Shown in pieces: positions 47,154 to 60,420 of a DNA stretch of 64,000 nucleotides. The notes beneath the pieces were generated by a model. It was not told the DNA's origin. It saw only the letters and a program-made list of their open reading frames with translations, and searched no databases. Source of the stretch: Fusarium oxysporum f. sp. lycopersici 4287 (lineage: Eukaryota; Ascomycota; Sordariomycetes; Hypocreales; Nectriaceae); NCBI RefSeq assembly GCF_000149955.1, contig NC_030993.1:3340743-3404742 (forward strand), read 5' to 3'. Both the position numbers and the translations under genes were made by a program. Each line of letters starts with the position of its first letter. The stretch's first letter is position 1.

Positions 47154-48712
47154 ATGGATCGTCGAACTTACGAAGGTCCTATGGACTGGGAGTACCAGAA
47201 CAGTGGCCCTTTTGATCCCACAAGTCCTTTTACACATGCAGCAAAAAGTAACTCACAGAATGGCAAGTTTACCTTTACCGGCGTCACAGTTGTAGCTGTA
47301 GCTTCTATCATCAACGATGTCTGGCAGCTCTTTGCTAACCATTACTCGTAGTCTTGGGCTCCCCTTCGAAATCGAGCTTAAGACCAAATCCTTTCGCAAA
47401 TCTAGGGACACCTTCAAAAACGAAACCGCCGCAATCCTCTTTTACTCCTCAATTATCATCGAGAGCTGCCGCGCCAGCTTTCCGCAACCCTGCCTTTACA
47501 ACACCCCGACGACCTTTTGATGACGTTGCGCTGTCTGAAGCTTCAGGCGCAGAAGATAGCCCTGCCCTGACAGAAGTTTCAGACTTCCCGAACGATACTC
47601 CTGAGGCGGACCGGATGAGCGATCTCAATATGAGTGGCATGACGAGTCCCTCCAAGATCGACAAGTCCTTTCGTTACAGCAAGACTCCTTTCTCAAGCAA
47701 AAAGCATACACCAGGTCGAGGCGAAATACGGGCGACTCGAGACCTCTCTGTATCAGAATTTATTCGCAAGCGAAAGAGACATAATCTCGATAGAGATGTC
47801 AGCAGCATAACTCGACACCGCTGGGCAGAGTCAGACTCCGATTCGGAAGATAGCATCGCGCCGAGACGAACTCGTGGCAAGAAGAAGGCAACAAAGGAAG
47901 CGCCAAGGGGTTTCTTGGGATCTCTGTTGCATATGTTGGACGAACACCCTAATGCCCCTGACAATCTTTACAGATGGGTCAAGTTGATTGTGAACTTCTT
48001 CCTGGTATCAGTCTTTGTCTACATTGGCTGGTCCATTGTAAGCACAGTGAAAACGGATATCGAAAATGCAAACGAGATGGCACGAATCGAGATCATGGGA
48101 AGAATTACGGAATGCCAAACTCAGTACAGTATCAACGGATGCGCTAAGAACGACCGTCCCGCGCTCAGAGTGGCATGCGAGGAGTGGTCTGAATGCATGA
48201 CACAGAACCCTGAAGCCATCATGAGGGTCAAGGTGACCGCGAAGCAAATCGCCGAGATCATCAACGAGTTTTCCGAAGCAATGAACCTCAAGGCTTGGGT
48301 GGGTACCTCATGCAGCATACTACTGATCGCCAAGCTAACCACTTCACAGGGATTCTTCTTTGCTGTTCTTATCTTCTGCGCCTTCGCGAACAACTTTTTC
48401 TTGGGTGGATATGTCAGCAAGCCAGCACCTCCCGTTCAGTCACAACCCGCAGCTCCACCTCACGATCCGTCCATGGCCCCTGAGAACGGTCCCGGATTCA
48501 TGTGGGTTCCTGTTCAAACACCAAGGATGCAGCGTCACATGTTGCTCGACGATGGTACCGATACGGACAGTACACCGCCGCCGAAAATGAAAACGATTCT
48601 TGCGCCTCCATACACTCCTTCACTCCGTCGGAGCCCAAGCAAGACGGATCGAGGCCGTAGCCCTGTTAAAAACCGAAGTCCTAGTAAAGGGCATCGCGAG
48701 CCGTTTGCATAG
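47154..48712 (+). CDS. BRL1: Brl1/Brr6 nuclear-envelope protein
   Basis: Exons 47154..47262, 47352..48298 and 48350..48712, 472 residues. Known role: Brl1 and Brr6 are inner nuclear membrane/ER proteins needed for nuclear pore assembly and membrane lipid balance. Seen: MDRRTYEGPMDWEYQ start, Ser/Pro-rich part with repeated GSPSK/GTPSK, a basic segment (RKRKRHNLDRD), a first membrane span (LIVNFFLVSVFVYIGWSIV), a lumenal part with four cysteines in the family pattern (ECQTQ, NGCAKN, VACEEWSECM), and a second span (GFFFAVLIFCAFANNFFLGG). Exon 1 ends at a GC donor (GCAAGT) that alone gives the needed phase, making a GC-AG intron of 89 bp. The second intron (51 bp) is in frame and stop-free. The tail ends with SPSK/SPVK repeats. 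Confidence 0.92.
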
Positions 48713-51505
48713 ACTCTGATGGAGATTTAGGCATATATTATTCCATTTGTCATTGAATAACATGGCTGTATCATAGTGGTGTATAGGAACTGGGCGTATG
48801 TATACACGGCGCGGTTCGGTGGTGTTTGGAAAATCAGGTCATAGCATGGACGGTGGTATCATGGGCGGATGAATGGATATTGGGGTAATATTGTCAATCA
48901 CTATATACGGCAGTGAACTCTGCATCTTTTGTTACTGAAGAGTTCTCTCAACCCCTGTTATCGCTGTTGGACGGGCATTATCAGCCACAGAGGCCGCAAT
49001 TATAGGCCATGTTACAGTGCAGCTCAGCTTAAGATTATGATCCAAGCTGAATTAATTGAACGTTGAGGCTGTCAGAGGCTGATGACGTACTGTGGGGTAA
49101 GGTTGAGAGGGGCACTTCGACGGATGGCCCTGGCATGAAAGTTAATTCTCAGGTGAAGATGAAGAAGACAACTGGAATGAACACCAATATTATAAGAAAT
49201 CGCTCCTTTTGACCCCCTTGAAGACCATTTATCAGGGTCGCCCAGTGTGGCAGCTTTCTTGGCATTTGCTCCAGTACCATCAACAGCACTTCGATCCAGC
49301 AATGTAAATCATATGTTGCCAAGGTATAACTTACCCCAGCCTATGATCAACCATGATGCTCTGATCGCCGCAAGCCTACCATATCTCTGACACCATATCC
49401 ACAGGGGCTCTGGACCTATTCCCTTCTTGAGAGGTCTCATTGAGCGAAACATAGGGCTTGGTCATGGTCGTCCGTTTTATATCCATTTGGCTTCTTCCGA
49501 TGCGAAGTTACGGTGATGAGATGGAGGGCTCGAAGGATGCGCCAAATGCAAGGAAGCATGCACAATCTGGCAGACTCCGCAACGTTCCAATTGGACGATA
49601 GACGTGCTTGTGGTGGATGTGACCTCGGATCAGGCTTGGAGATAAGTTTGATGGCGTACAACTTTGGAGTTTTCCTTGCCAAGAAGCTGAGGGGAATTGC
49701 GGTGCGGACAAAAACAGCTTTGTCTTAGACATCTCAACGTTCAAAAAAGACATGGTTTGCAGCTGGAGAATGGCGATGAGAGGGCAAGCAATAAGAAAGG
49801 CTCATTGATAGTCTAAAAATGCAGAGTGACGACTCATTGAGCGCATTGCCCACTCAGACCATGGCCCTAACTAAATCTCGAGCTTGGTATGGTCTGGTCG
49901 ATCTGGCCATGGCATTCATTCTCGTGGTTATCAGAGAACTTTGGACAGAAGAATCCTAGCTTGGGCTGTCATCTTGGATTACAAAGACAAGAACATTTGT
50001 GACGGTTATCAAATTAGAGTTCGATCTTTTCTTCAGCAGTCTAAAGCGGAACAACCCTCTGATAACATAGCCTGAAGAGGTTGAGCGCACCTTCCAAGTT
50101 CTACCTCAGGCAGAACCAGAAAGAGCTCTTTCATTCGGCCACCTAATCATTTTCTCAACTCTGATCTCCATCTCTCATCAACGCTCATTATATTTCCCTA
50201 TAGAGCCTCCATATCCGCGGTTCGATCATCGTCGGGTCCTCGACATGAAGCGTGAGACAGAGCCAGGATCCCAGCTACGAGACATACCATCTACAGCAGA
50301 GTTCGCCGAGGAAACGCAGGATTCATTCAGCACGGTAACAGGGCATCAGGCAAATTAAAGCTACAGTCGGAAAGCTTCGCCGTGGTTCTATGCCTCTATT
50401 TGAACCGGCCCGAACCTGGTAATCGAGCGCGACGATAATCGTGATCGCAATCGCAAGAGATTCCCATACCGAACATAGCCAATCTTCATCATCCCATTTC
50501 TCACATATCCCTACAATCAATCAGTTCTCATTTCACTCCCAATTTGTTCAACTTCCGTTACATGCGCAAAATTTCCGCTTTCGGTCTCAATTTGACTTCA
50601 ACATCTTCAATTGTTCGACTCAAATAGTTGCCAATCCGCGCTGTGCATGGACCACAGCGCCCAACTTTGGTCTCTATTGCCGGCGCAATCGACGATTGAG
50701 TGGACACCAAGTATACCAGTACTTCTGAGCAACCTCGTTAATCCCTCTTGAGAACGCAAATTGCGACAGAAAAAAGAGAAACAATATTACGCGCTTCAAA
50801 GCGCCATTGATCTGCGACTCCTGCAAGCCTTCATTTTCTCTCCCTTGACTCGCGGAGTCGGCCTCGAGCTCCCTCGAACCCCCCCGGTCGCGTGTCCTCG
50901 ACCTTGTGAACTTCCAAAGCTCACCTCTAGTTCGGTTACGTCGTGCTAGAGCCTAGCACTCTACTAGCTAGTCGACGAATGCGCATTGCCCGGGGTTTTT
51001 ACCCAGATTTGACCTACGACTCGCTGCGACTGGTTTTGATGCAATTGTAAGAGCTTAGGTGGGCCATCTTCAACCGTCTTGTCTCCGCATCGCATTCTCC
51101 CCGCTACAAGGCCGCCGTGACGCGACTGAGAAAGCAGAAGTCATTCAGGTACCAACAGCCCAAAGTCATCTTCGCTTCTGGCGCCAAAAAATCAGCCCTG
51201 CATTTTTTGCGGTGACCAGAGGAGAACAAGGCGAGAGTTCAAGCTTCAAGTCTCAAGGTTGTAACTTTGACGACACCATCGCGAATCCCCTCGCAGCATG
51301 TCAGACTGCGCCGTGCCCTCCGCCGTCGCCCCCCCAAGACCTCATCCCACCCGAAGCTCTTCGAGCTGAAGGTTGGAGCTCACAAAGCTTCACGACGGAC
51401 GCCTGGTTCCATACACACGACAACAGCGAAACAGCGAACCTTTCCTCTGTCCCACAAACTTTTGTAACTTTGCGATAGCCTGCGCTCAGGCTCGTTTTTC
51501 GAGTG
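48713..51505. other. Intergenic region upstream of the nirA-like regulator
   Basis: 2.8 kb with the BRL1 3' UTR and the promoter and leader of the next gene. Short frames are present but none looks coding. Pyrimidine-rich and C-rich stretches near 50150-50200 and 50870-50900 could belong to a long leader. Confidence 0.45.
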
Positions 51506-54306
51506 ATGGATGTTGACAACGAATATTCAGACTCTGGCAGTCAACGACAACCCAGTGCCGAACACACGCCGCAAGGAGCTACTGCGCAGGTTGGGGGGGC
51601 TTCCTCACAAGGGAATCCTACCCCCACCTCAGTTCACTCCTCCAATACGCCCTCGACTGCATCTGGTCCTGCAACAGCCAACGTCACCCATACACAAAAC
51701 TCGAAACGTCGCCGAGGGCTGGGTGTTGTGACGCCCAATGCCTGCACAGAATGCCGCAAGAAGCGCGCAAAGGTATGTAGCAGATCAGCTTTCTTTCCTG
51801 GAGTCCCTGGTTGCGTAGTCCGCTCTTGTTCTTCACTTTCCTTGTACGTCATAGCATGTCCCACCACAACATTTTATTTAGCTTGTGATGGGCTTCCACA
51901 ATTGGCTGCAGTGCTCGCCTCGTTCCCGTATTGATTATCCCGTAAACTCATCCTTGCTAACAATTGATGTTATAGTGCGATGGCAAAACGTGCGGNNNNN
52001 NNNNNNNNNNNNNNNNNNNNNNNNNNNNNNNNNNNNNNNNNNNNNNNNNNNNNNNNNNNNNNNNNNNNNNNNNNNNNNNNNNNNNNNNNNNNNNNNNNNN
52101 NNNNNNNNNNNNNNNNNNNNNNNNNNNNNNNNNNNNNNNNNNNNNNNNNNNNNNNNNNNNNNNNNNNNNNNNNNNNNNNNNNNNNNNNNNNNNNNNNNNN
52201 NNNNNNNNNNNNNNNNNNNNNNNNNNNNNNNNNNNNNNNNNNNNNNNNNNNNNNNNNNNNNNNNNNNNNNNNNNNNNNNNNNNNNNNNNNNNNNNNNNNN
52301 NNNNNNNNNNNNNNNNNNNNNNNNNNNNNNNNNNNNNNNNNNNNNNNNNNNNNNNNNNNNNNNNNNNNNNNNNNNNNNNNNNNNNNNNNNNNNNNNNNNN
52401 NNNNNNNNNNNNNNNNNNNNNNNNNNCAATCTTCCTTCAGCCAAACCGGATCAACGAGGAGCAACTCACATCCCGACGTCATGAACTGGCAGACAGATAT
52501 GCGAGGACCGCCACAAAATCGAGTTGGGTCTTGGGCCGAAGGGATGAATCCTGATCAAATCTCGGACGGTCTTCCACGATATCGTGGAGTTGAACAGATC
52601 CTGTCACCGTTGAATGAACCGGGGCTGCGAACACCGACTTCAACTTGGACCGTGATTACCGGCGATAGCGTTCTTGTTCAACATCTTCTGGCGTTGTATT
52701 TCTGTTGGGAGTATCCAACATTTGCGTCCCTGAGCAAAGAACACTTTCTACAGGATTTCCAGGAAGGACGGAATCGATATTGTTCACCGATACTGGTGAA
52801 TGCCCTTCTTGCATTGGGGTGCCGCTTTTCGACACAGCCCATGTCTCGAGCCAATCCCAACGACCCTTATACGTCTGGCGACCACTTCTTCAAGGAGTCA
52901 TTGAGACTATTTGCCCAGGAAACGGATCACCATTCCCTTACAACTATCCAAGCCTTGGGGATAATGTCGATCCGAGAGGCTAGTTGCGGGCGAGATTCAG
53001 AGAGTTGGTATTACGCTGGGCAGAGTATTCGACTCGCCATTGAGATGGGACTTCACCGGATAATGGACGAAGGAGATGAAGATGAACTCGCTGTGCAGTC
53101 AGCAACCTTCTGGGGTGCTTTTGCACTTGACCAGTGAGTTTCCCCTTTCATCGTGAGATTTCCCTCTAACAGATACTACAGTGCATGGTCCCTCGCCACA
53201 GGCTCATTACCGCAATGCTCCTGCTTCCCTCACCTACCACCAAAGCCTGCGATAATAGGAGACATCGAAGCGTCTCTGTGGGTGCCTTACACTGACGATG
53301 GTGAGTTTCTTATGTGTTATTCCATGACTATCGCTGACTGTGACAGGCGCTCCCTTACAGCGCTCATGCCAACAACCGTCTAACGTGCGTTCCGTATATA
53401 AATGTTTCTGCGAACTCAGCGAGCTCGTACACCAATCTCTGTACATTCTTCATTCCCCCGGCAAACCCCTTACAGCGAGAGAACTTTTGAACATGTACAC
53501 ACAGTACCTCAATTGGTATGATCGCATACCTGAGGTCCTTCGACTGGGGCATAATTTCACCCCAGCTGTGCTGTTCGCTCAGTAAGTCTCGAGCCCAGCA
53601 CGTTTCTTTCACTACGATCGCTAACTTGAGCAGCATGTACTATCATTTTGCGATCCTACTCTTGTTCCGGCCTCTAATCAAGCTACGGATCATTGGATCC
53701 AAGGTCTCACCTCGCGATGTCTGCTCACAGGCGGCCGACGCCATTCAAGGCCTTCTAAGATCTTACTCTTCACTCTACACCTTGCGGCGAACGCCCTCGT
53801 TCGTACCATATTTTGTTCTCACATCAGCCATCATGCACTTAGCGATTGGTGCAACAACTGTCGGCTCGGATACGACCGAGGCGGATATGGAGAAAGCGGT
53901 CAAGGTGGATCCTCGTGTGGCCGAATCCATCACTCAAGGCATTTCAGATCTCACTGAGATGGCTCCTTGCCACCAATTCGCTGAGCAGGCTCTCAACATA
54001 CTACGTTATTTGGCCGCAAAGTGGGACATTGATGTCGAAAACAACGTCGATAAGCTCACAGCGGAAGAGTACGACCGTTTGGTCTTGCCGCATACGGGGA
54101 GTCTCAACTTCTTCTCGCCCAACCTGAGGGACGGAGACATTACGTGCCAATGGGGCGCGGGACCATCCATGGGAGAACGATCACCTTCGGTCCAGAAGAC
54201 AGGAGACAATATGGAAAACCCCCTTTTCTGGCCTTTCCCGATGCAAGGACGGCCGATTCTTCCTGATGGTGTTGAGCTGGAACATGCAGGTTTTGCGATC
54301 ATATAG
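51506..54306 (+). CDS. Zn(II)2Cys6 transcription factor, nirA-like, interrupted by a gap
   Basis: Exons 51506..51772, 51976..51995 (into gap), 52427..53133, 53182..53300, 53347..53581 and 53634..54306. Before the gap: a Ser/Thr/Gln-rich start, the basic SKRRRGLG, and the first half of a Gal4-type cluster, CTECRKKRAK joined across a 203 bp intron to CDGKTC. The second half lies in the N-run. After it: the fungal middle homology region (VQHLLALYFCWEYPTFASLS, SWYYAGQSIRLAIEMGLHR, ALDHAWSLATGSLPQCSCFP, MYYHFAILLLFRPLIKLRII) and a C-terminal tail ending HAGFAII. Such proteins are often named after the nitrate regulator nirA, but a role in nitrogen control is not shown by the sequence. The introns after the gap are 46-52 bp. 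Confidence 0.88.
51996..52426. other. Assembly gap (431 N)
   Basis: Run of N inside the nirA-like gene; it hides the second half of the zinc cluster and the linker. Confidence 0.99.
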
Positions 54307-56555
54307 AAGGTTCTGGTCGTCTTTCAGTTGTGCATCCTGCTTATATATATCGAGTCCGTACACGACGACAGATATCCCGGGGTGTTGGTCGGTGTTCTTA
54401 CCAGGCGAAATGGGGTCAAAGGCAAAGGAATGCGGCGGGCATTTTCCGGCGAAAGGGGACGTTGGTCTGTGGAGTCATTATCGCGGGTTCCAAAAGCGAT
54501 TTGTTATGGGGTGTACCAACACTTGTGTAATAGAAAAGAGTGATTGCATGATATCATGGATCTTGGTCGAGTTGTTACTTTTGGTGGGAGGGTTTGATAC
54601 ACGGAATACCCTGGAGAGGAATAAAATCGCCAACTCTGTCCATGCATATGTTTGTTCTTTGAGGCTTGTGGTTGATGATGAGCTTGCATGTGTTGTTCGG
54701 CATGCAGGTCAATGAAAGTGTCAACGTTTGCTGCATGTAGTCTGATGCCCAAACAGCAATTGTGGTGTAAAATTTGTCCATGCATGCTTGCAATTGCGCA
54801 AACGCTCGTTGCAGCAAACAGTTTCTTTGCGAGCCACTCACAAATGATGCGGCGACAACGAGATACACGACAAGTCACAACCCATGTCGTTCCATCATGA
54901 CACATCGACCCTTTAGCTCTGATTAACTGCTGTCAGATCTTGTCCATCCCATGTAGAACGACACGCGTGTGTCACATTGCTTTGTCCCTCATTGCCTTGA
55001 TTAGGTGCGACCCTGGCCGTGATGCAAGATCCCGCATACCCCCTGAAGACACGCCAGGGCCATGATTCAAACATGCAAATTGCCATGATTCCGATGCAAA
55101 ACTCCCATTCTGCCATTCTGTACTGACGCGCTGAGGGGGAACGTGCAGGGGACATGACGATTGCTGAGTGTAGCCATATGCAGGTTCCCGAGATCAAGCA
55201 CCAGACGGTATACTCTTCTTTTTCCAGAAGTCTTCTCCATCTCTTCTTCCATTTCTTTCTTTTCACTTCTCTACATAGATACGACGCTTGATATGAGGTT
55301 CTTAAACCCGGCTTTGAAGACGATTTCTGATTGATGACGCACTACGAATTACCCCTTTTCTGCGCCGACACGAGACGAGGCATTGCCCACGAGCGACAGC
55401 GACAAGCAAAAGTTATCAATTGAAGTTACTAAAACCACATTGCATGGTCGATGGTAAACGGTTTGTGTCTTTGGGCAATTGCGAAAAAGGTAGACTCCTG
55501 GAACTTGTTGGTTGAGCGCCAACGTGCTAACCACGACGTTTGAGCGCAGGACATTCATACTCTACGAGAACACCAGCGATTAATCGTCGAATTGACAGAA
55601 GTATCTCAACCAATTGAGTCTTGTGATCATCCATTACAACCTTCCCTTGCGCCATTCTCAAGTGTCGCGTGCCTTGCTGCCTTCTGCTCCTGGAGTATCC
55701 CATACTTCCGCCGACAACGAACGCACTTACTACACTGAATTGGGACAATACAGCGCGGTTCAATAACAGAGATCGCTCTACAAAGTCAGCATCATCTTTT
55801 AAAGGCACCACTGCGCCCTGTTTGTCACAGAGGCAACGTCGTGCCCGAACACTCGCCTGAAGCCCAGTGCAACACTCTTGACACTCATCACATCTACTCC
55901 AACCATCAAAGCAACCGATACAAAATCCTCACCAGCTTCATCTCAGCGTCAAATAGATCCTCCTATCTGGATCACAATTTCTGATTGGATGCCCTGAGGC
56001 CTGTTACTTACTACCGCGCTGTGACCCCTACTGGAGCAACTGGAGCCAGGGGGCGTGTAACGGCCTCCCGCTAAGAGGAATATATCTGCAAGTGGCACCT
56101 GGCGGGCACCTGGCATCAACATTGCATCCTCAACTTTTCATTGGACTCAAAACTTGAGTTGAGTCCTCAGTCATACCTGCAGCTTGCGCCCGCTACTTAC
56201 CTTCCTTCTCTTCTCGCACCTTCTTCCTTCTCTCCTCCTCGTTCTGCAGAGTTGCTGGGCAACAAGCAGTTCAAGAAACAGCTTCTTCTTCTTTCTCTTG
56301 TGCTCAGAGTCTTCCTTTGCATCTCTCTCTTCTTTAACCGTACTCATCCTTTCCGTTGTCAACCATTCTCATCATAACACACACTGCTCACATCTCTTCT
56401 ATCACCAAGCTCTCAGAGCTTCTTGATCACATAACAAGCCTTTTTACCCATCTCTCATCTCTTTGATACTGTTCTCATTCTTGCTTTCAACGCCAGTTGT
56501 TGCTGTTTCTCCTTGACAACGAGTTCATCGAGCAAGACCATCTTCATCTTGCAAG
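54307..56555. other. Intergenic region before the helicase gene
   Basis: 2.25 kb with the 3' UTR of the nirA-like gene and the promoter of the helicase gene. The last 400 bp is strongly pyrimidine-rich (56190-56530), typical of a fungal promoter and leader. CAATTG is again frequent (near 54760, 54790, 55420, 55485, 55607). No gene seen. Confidence 0.5.
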
Positions 56556-59500
56556 ATGGGGGACCAATACCACCAAGTGAGTGCAACAACGATATCTCTT
56601 CTCCTCGCATACTAATGTGTCCAAGATGCCAGGAGACCAGACTCCTTTGGAGATCATTACTCAGCATGTCAAGCACAAGAACGATCTGCCAAAGACTGGC
56701 AGCGTCCCTTGGCACATGGCTCCAGAGTTCCCTCACTCGAGCGAACTGATGTCCATCGATCCTGCCCCATTGCCTCATCTACCAGCGAGCAAGGATATAT
56801 CTGAGCATGATGCCAAGAATGCCTACCTTGAATTCCAGTATCTCACGAATCGTTTCGAGGGTACTGAGCTTCTTCGGCAAGCTATCAACTGCTTCAGGAA
56901 CAAGCCTAGGATGATAGAGGGGGACAGAGACAACTTCTACATCTATACACAAGTCAGTCACATTTTCTCCTTCCTCAAGTCTTCTACTAAAAGCTTTAAG
57001 GTACACGTTCAAGGCTACTTGCTTGCCAGGTCTGGACCTGCCTGTCGCATTTCCTTCTCAACGGAGCGCTCATCCACCAAAGTTGAGTGGAGACAGTCGA
57101 ACCGGCTTACTGCTGGTACCCTTATTGCGCTGTCTCCCCGAGATGATAACTTCAACACCCAATGCTATGTTGCAGTTGTTGCAGCACGATACATTGTGGG
57201 TGGTCTTGAACCCGACCCTGAGAACAACGAAGATGTAAACACTCCACCCCGGATCGAGATCTTTTGGTCCGACTGCAACACTGCCGTCTTTGATCCTTCC
57301 GTTGAGATGGTGATGCTTGAAGCCAAAGGAGGTTATTTTGAGACTGTTCGTCACGCGATGGTTGGGCTGCAACACGCCGCAAAGTTTGAGTAAGTGGTTC
57401 CCAGTGTATTCTCAATTCTCAAACTAACATTCCTCAGTTCCAAGTTTGACAAATACATCATTCATGAGTCGAACACAGAACACATGGCCGCTTATCTTGC
57501 AGATACTCCAGGGCAGACTCCTAGTATTCCTGGAAGAGCTGAACACCTTGACCCTTCTCAAAGGGAAGCTTTCGAACGCATGACCCACAAAGAGATGGCT
57601 GTCGTCCAAGGTCCTCCTGGCACTGGCAAGACATTTACATCAGTTGTAGCCCTTGAAAGCTATATTAAGACTCTCAAATCTCGACAAAAAGGAACCGAAT
57701 ATATCCCACCTATTGTAGTTGCTGCTCAAACCAACCACGCTCTTGATCAGCTTCTAGACCGACTCTCGGCTTTTGAAGCCGTTATTGTGCGTCTTGGTGG
57801 GCGTACAGAAGACGAGGCGATAGAAGAGCGTTCTTTGTACAATCTCAAAGCCAACTCACAGCGCCTTCGAGGTGGTGTCGGGGGTGAGACCGCTCGAAAA
57901 AAGCTTCTCGGCAGAATTGAGAAGTTGTTGTCGGAATGCTTCCCTGCATTTCTAATCCCAGCTGAAGAGTTTCTTCGAGAAGGACTCCTATCGGATGCTC
58001 AGTACGAGTCGTTGGACGATGACGAGTGGGAATCTGCTGCTTTGGTCAGTCGTGATGACGGAACTGAGATCGAGTCTCGCATTGCGCACTGGCTCCAGGA
58101 CTTTATCGAGACAGACACCACTTATAAATATCGCCCTCCTCAGAATCAGGCTGAAGATCCTGCAAAGGAGGATGCTATTGACGAAACGCAGCAAGAGAAT
58201 CAGAAGGAGAGACTCCATGGTGATTTCTTTCCCATGAAGTTCAATGTCACCGGTGCCCTTCCAGGTGCACTCTCCAAACAAGCCGCCTGGGCCCACCGAG
58301 CCCGGAGGATGTTGAAACAGCACCAAGACCTGTATAAGATCATTCCTCAACATCGCGGCATGGTCTATCGCCTCCTACGAGAAGAACTTATCCGCGCACG
58401 AGCTCAAAAGTTCCCTCAGCTTCTCAAAGAGTACCAGGAAGCATGTGATGATATCAAAGTCAGCCGATGGGAGAACGACGTCAAGGTCATCAAGAATGAA
58501 CATATTGAGATCGTGGGTTGTACAACCACCGGACTGTCCAAGTATCGAGGTATGATCTCAGCATTGAAGCCCCACATACTGATGATCGAGGAAGCGGCCG
58601 AGACTCGAGAAGCCAACATCAGTTCCGCTCTCTATCCCAGTCTGGACCAGGTCGTACTTGTCGGCGATCACCAGCAGCTGGTGCCATCTGTAGATGTGCG
58701 AGAACTCGGCTGTGAGCCCTACAATATGCATGTCTCTCTGTTTGAGCGCCTAGTCAAGCTCAACTTGCCATATAGTATGCTCCGAGTCCAGCGTCGTATG
58801 GTCCCTGCAATCCGCGAAGTGGTCAACGCGTTCTATCCCAAGCTCACCGATCATTGTTCCGTCTACGAACCAGACAACCGACCTCCTATACCAGGCATGG
58901 GCGGGAAGAGCCTTTGGTGGTTTGATCACGAGGGGCAGGAGATGCAGAATGCCAACGACTTTTCATTTTCGAATCCAGATGAAGCAGACATGATAGTCGG
59001 TTTCGTGCGATATCTTGTTCAGAACGGCGTGGACCCAGAGCGAATCACTGTTTTGACCTTCTACAAGGGGCAGGCTGCCCTCATCACTGAGAAGCTTCGT
59101 CGGGATCTATTTCTGGAACTCAAGAATCCCTTGAAGAAGTGGTCCGTAAGGACTGTCGATGGTTTCCAGGGCGAAGAGAACGATATCATTCTGCTATCGC
59201 TAGTTCGAACTGCCCGCCCAGGCTTTACTGGGAATGAGAATCGGGCAGTCGTGGCCACCAGCCGAGCGAGATGCGGAATGTATATCTTCGGCAACTCCCA
59301 AACACTCGTGCGAGAAGAGAATACAGAGGCATACAGTACATGGAGAAAGGTGGTTGATGTATTTGAAGGCCGCCGGAGTATCGACAACTGCCTGCCAGTC
59401 ACTTGCCATAACCATGGGCAACGAACGAACATAAAGAATGCCAATGGTTGGAAACACATCCCTGGAGGTGGTTGCGACAAAAGTTGCGAGTACACGTGTG

Positions 59501-60420
59501 CAAAGGGCCATCCATGTCAGCTCACCTGTCACAAGTTCGACCAGAGCGAGGTCAAATGCTTGGAGAAGTGCGAAGAGGTCTTGAAGTGTGGCCACAATTG
59601 CGAATCGCTTTGTTGGCAATCTTGCGAGTGCCCCTCACGATGCGATGAGCCTCCAAAGATGAAGTTGGCTGTCAGAACTTCTCCAGTGCCTGCTCGAGCT
59701 CCCAAAGCACCTCATGGACCACGTAACACAGGTTTCGGGGCCAGTAACGGAGTTATAGCGGGTAGAGGAGGTGGGAACTCCAACAATAACTCAGGAAGGC
59801 CTAACTATCGCCCTCAGTCACGAAGCAATCGAACAATTTTGAAAGGACCCAGCCATGAGACGTCTCCAACTCACCGGTTTGAAGCCCAGCCGCCCTCGAC
59901 CTTTGACGCTCCAAGTTCCAAGGTCCAGACTTCAGCTCACATGGCGCAAACTCGAAAACATTGCTTAGAGCCAACCAGTGAACAGATAATGGAGGGAGGA
60001 TACTATGCGGAAACGATCCAGCAAACCCAAACTGCGAATAATGCCGTAACGACAACGACCTTCCTTGAGAGCTTCACGGATGCCTCAAAGGAAAGATCTC
60101 GCCGCAAGAACTGGAGCCCTGAAAAGCTGGCTAAAAAGGATAAAGAACTCCTGGAGGACGCGAAAGCCAAGAGACGTCAGAAGAGCCCAGCATCAATCCA
60201 CATCAGCGAGACCTGGCACCGCACAAGAACATCCGAGAACCTTAATCGGCAGTATGAAGAGACAGTTGAAACACATTGGTCAATGAAGTACTCAAGTTGC
60301 AAAGAGGCCAAGGCCAGCCAGGAGAATTCTGCTAAATCGGGCACTGAGATTGGACTTGAGTCGTCAGTGGATGACGGGGTCGAAGATGACGAGGAGGAGG
60401 ACTTGATCAGCTTCGATTGA
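56556..60420 (+). CDS. ZNFX1/Hrr1-like SF1 RNA helicase with NFX1-type cysteine motifs
   Basis: Exons 56556..56576, 56626..57389 and 57438..60420 (introns of 49 and 48 bp), 1255 residues. Family: UPF1-like superfamily 1 helicases with NFX1 zinc fingers, including animal ZNFX1, fission yeast Hrr1 (RNA-dependent RNA polymerase complex) and Neurospora SAD-3 (meiotic silencing). Seen: motif I GPPGTGKT (about residue 320), II IEEAAE (about 645), III GDHQQLVP, V TVDGFQGEENDIILLSLVRT (about 835) and VI ATSRARCGMY (about 870); then a cysteine-rich block at about 940-1000 (CDKSCEYTCAKGHPCQLTC, KCGHNCESLC) and a disordered, Asn/Gly/Arg-bearing tail with an acidic end. An N-terminal domain of about 260 residues precedes the helicase core. 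A role in small-RNA-directed silencing is inferred from family. The first exon codes only MGDQYHQ; a start at 56626 is the alternative. Confidence 0.9.
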
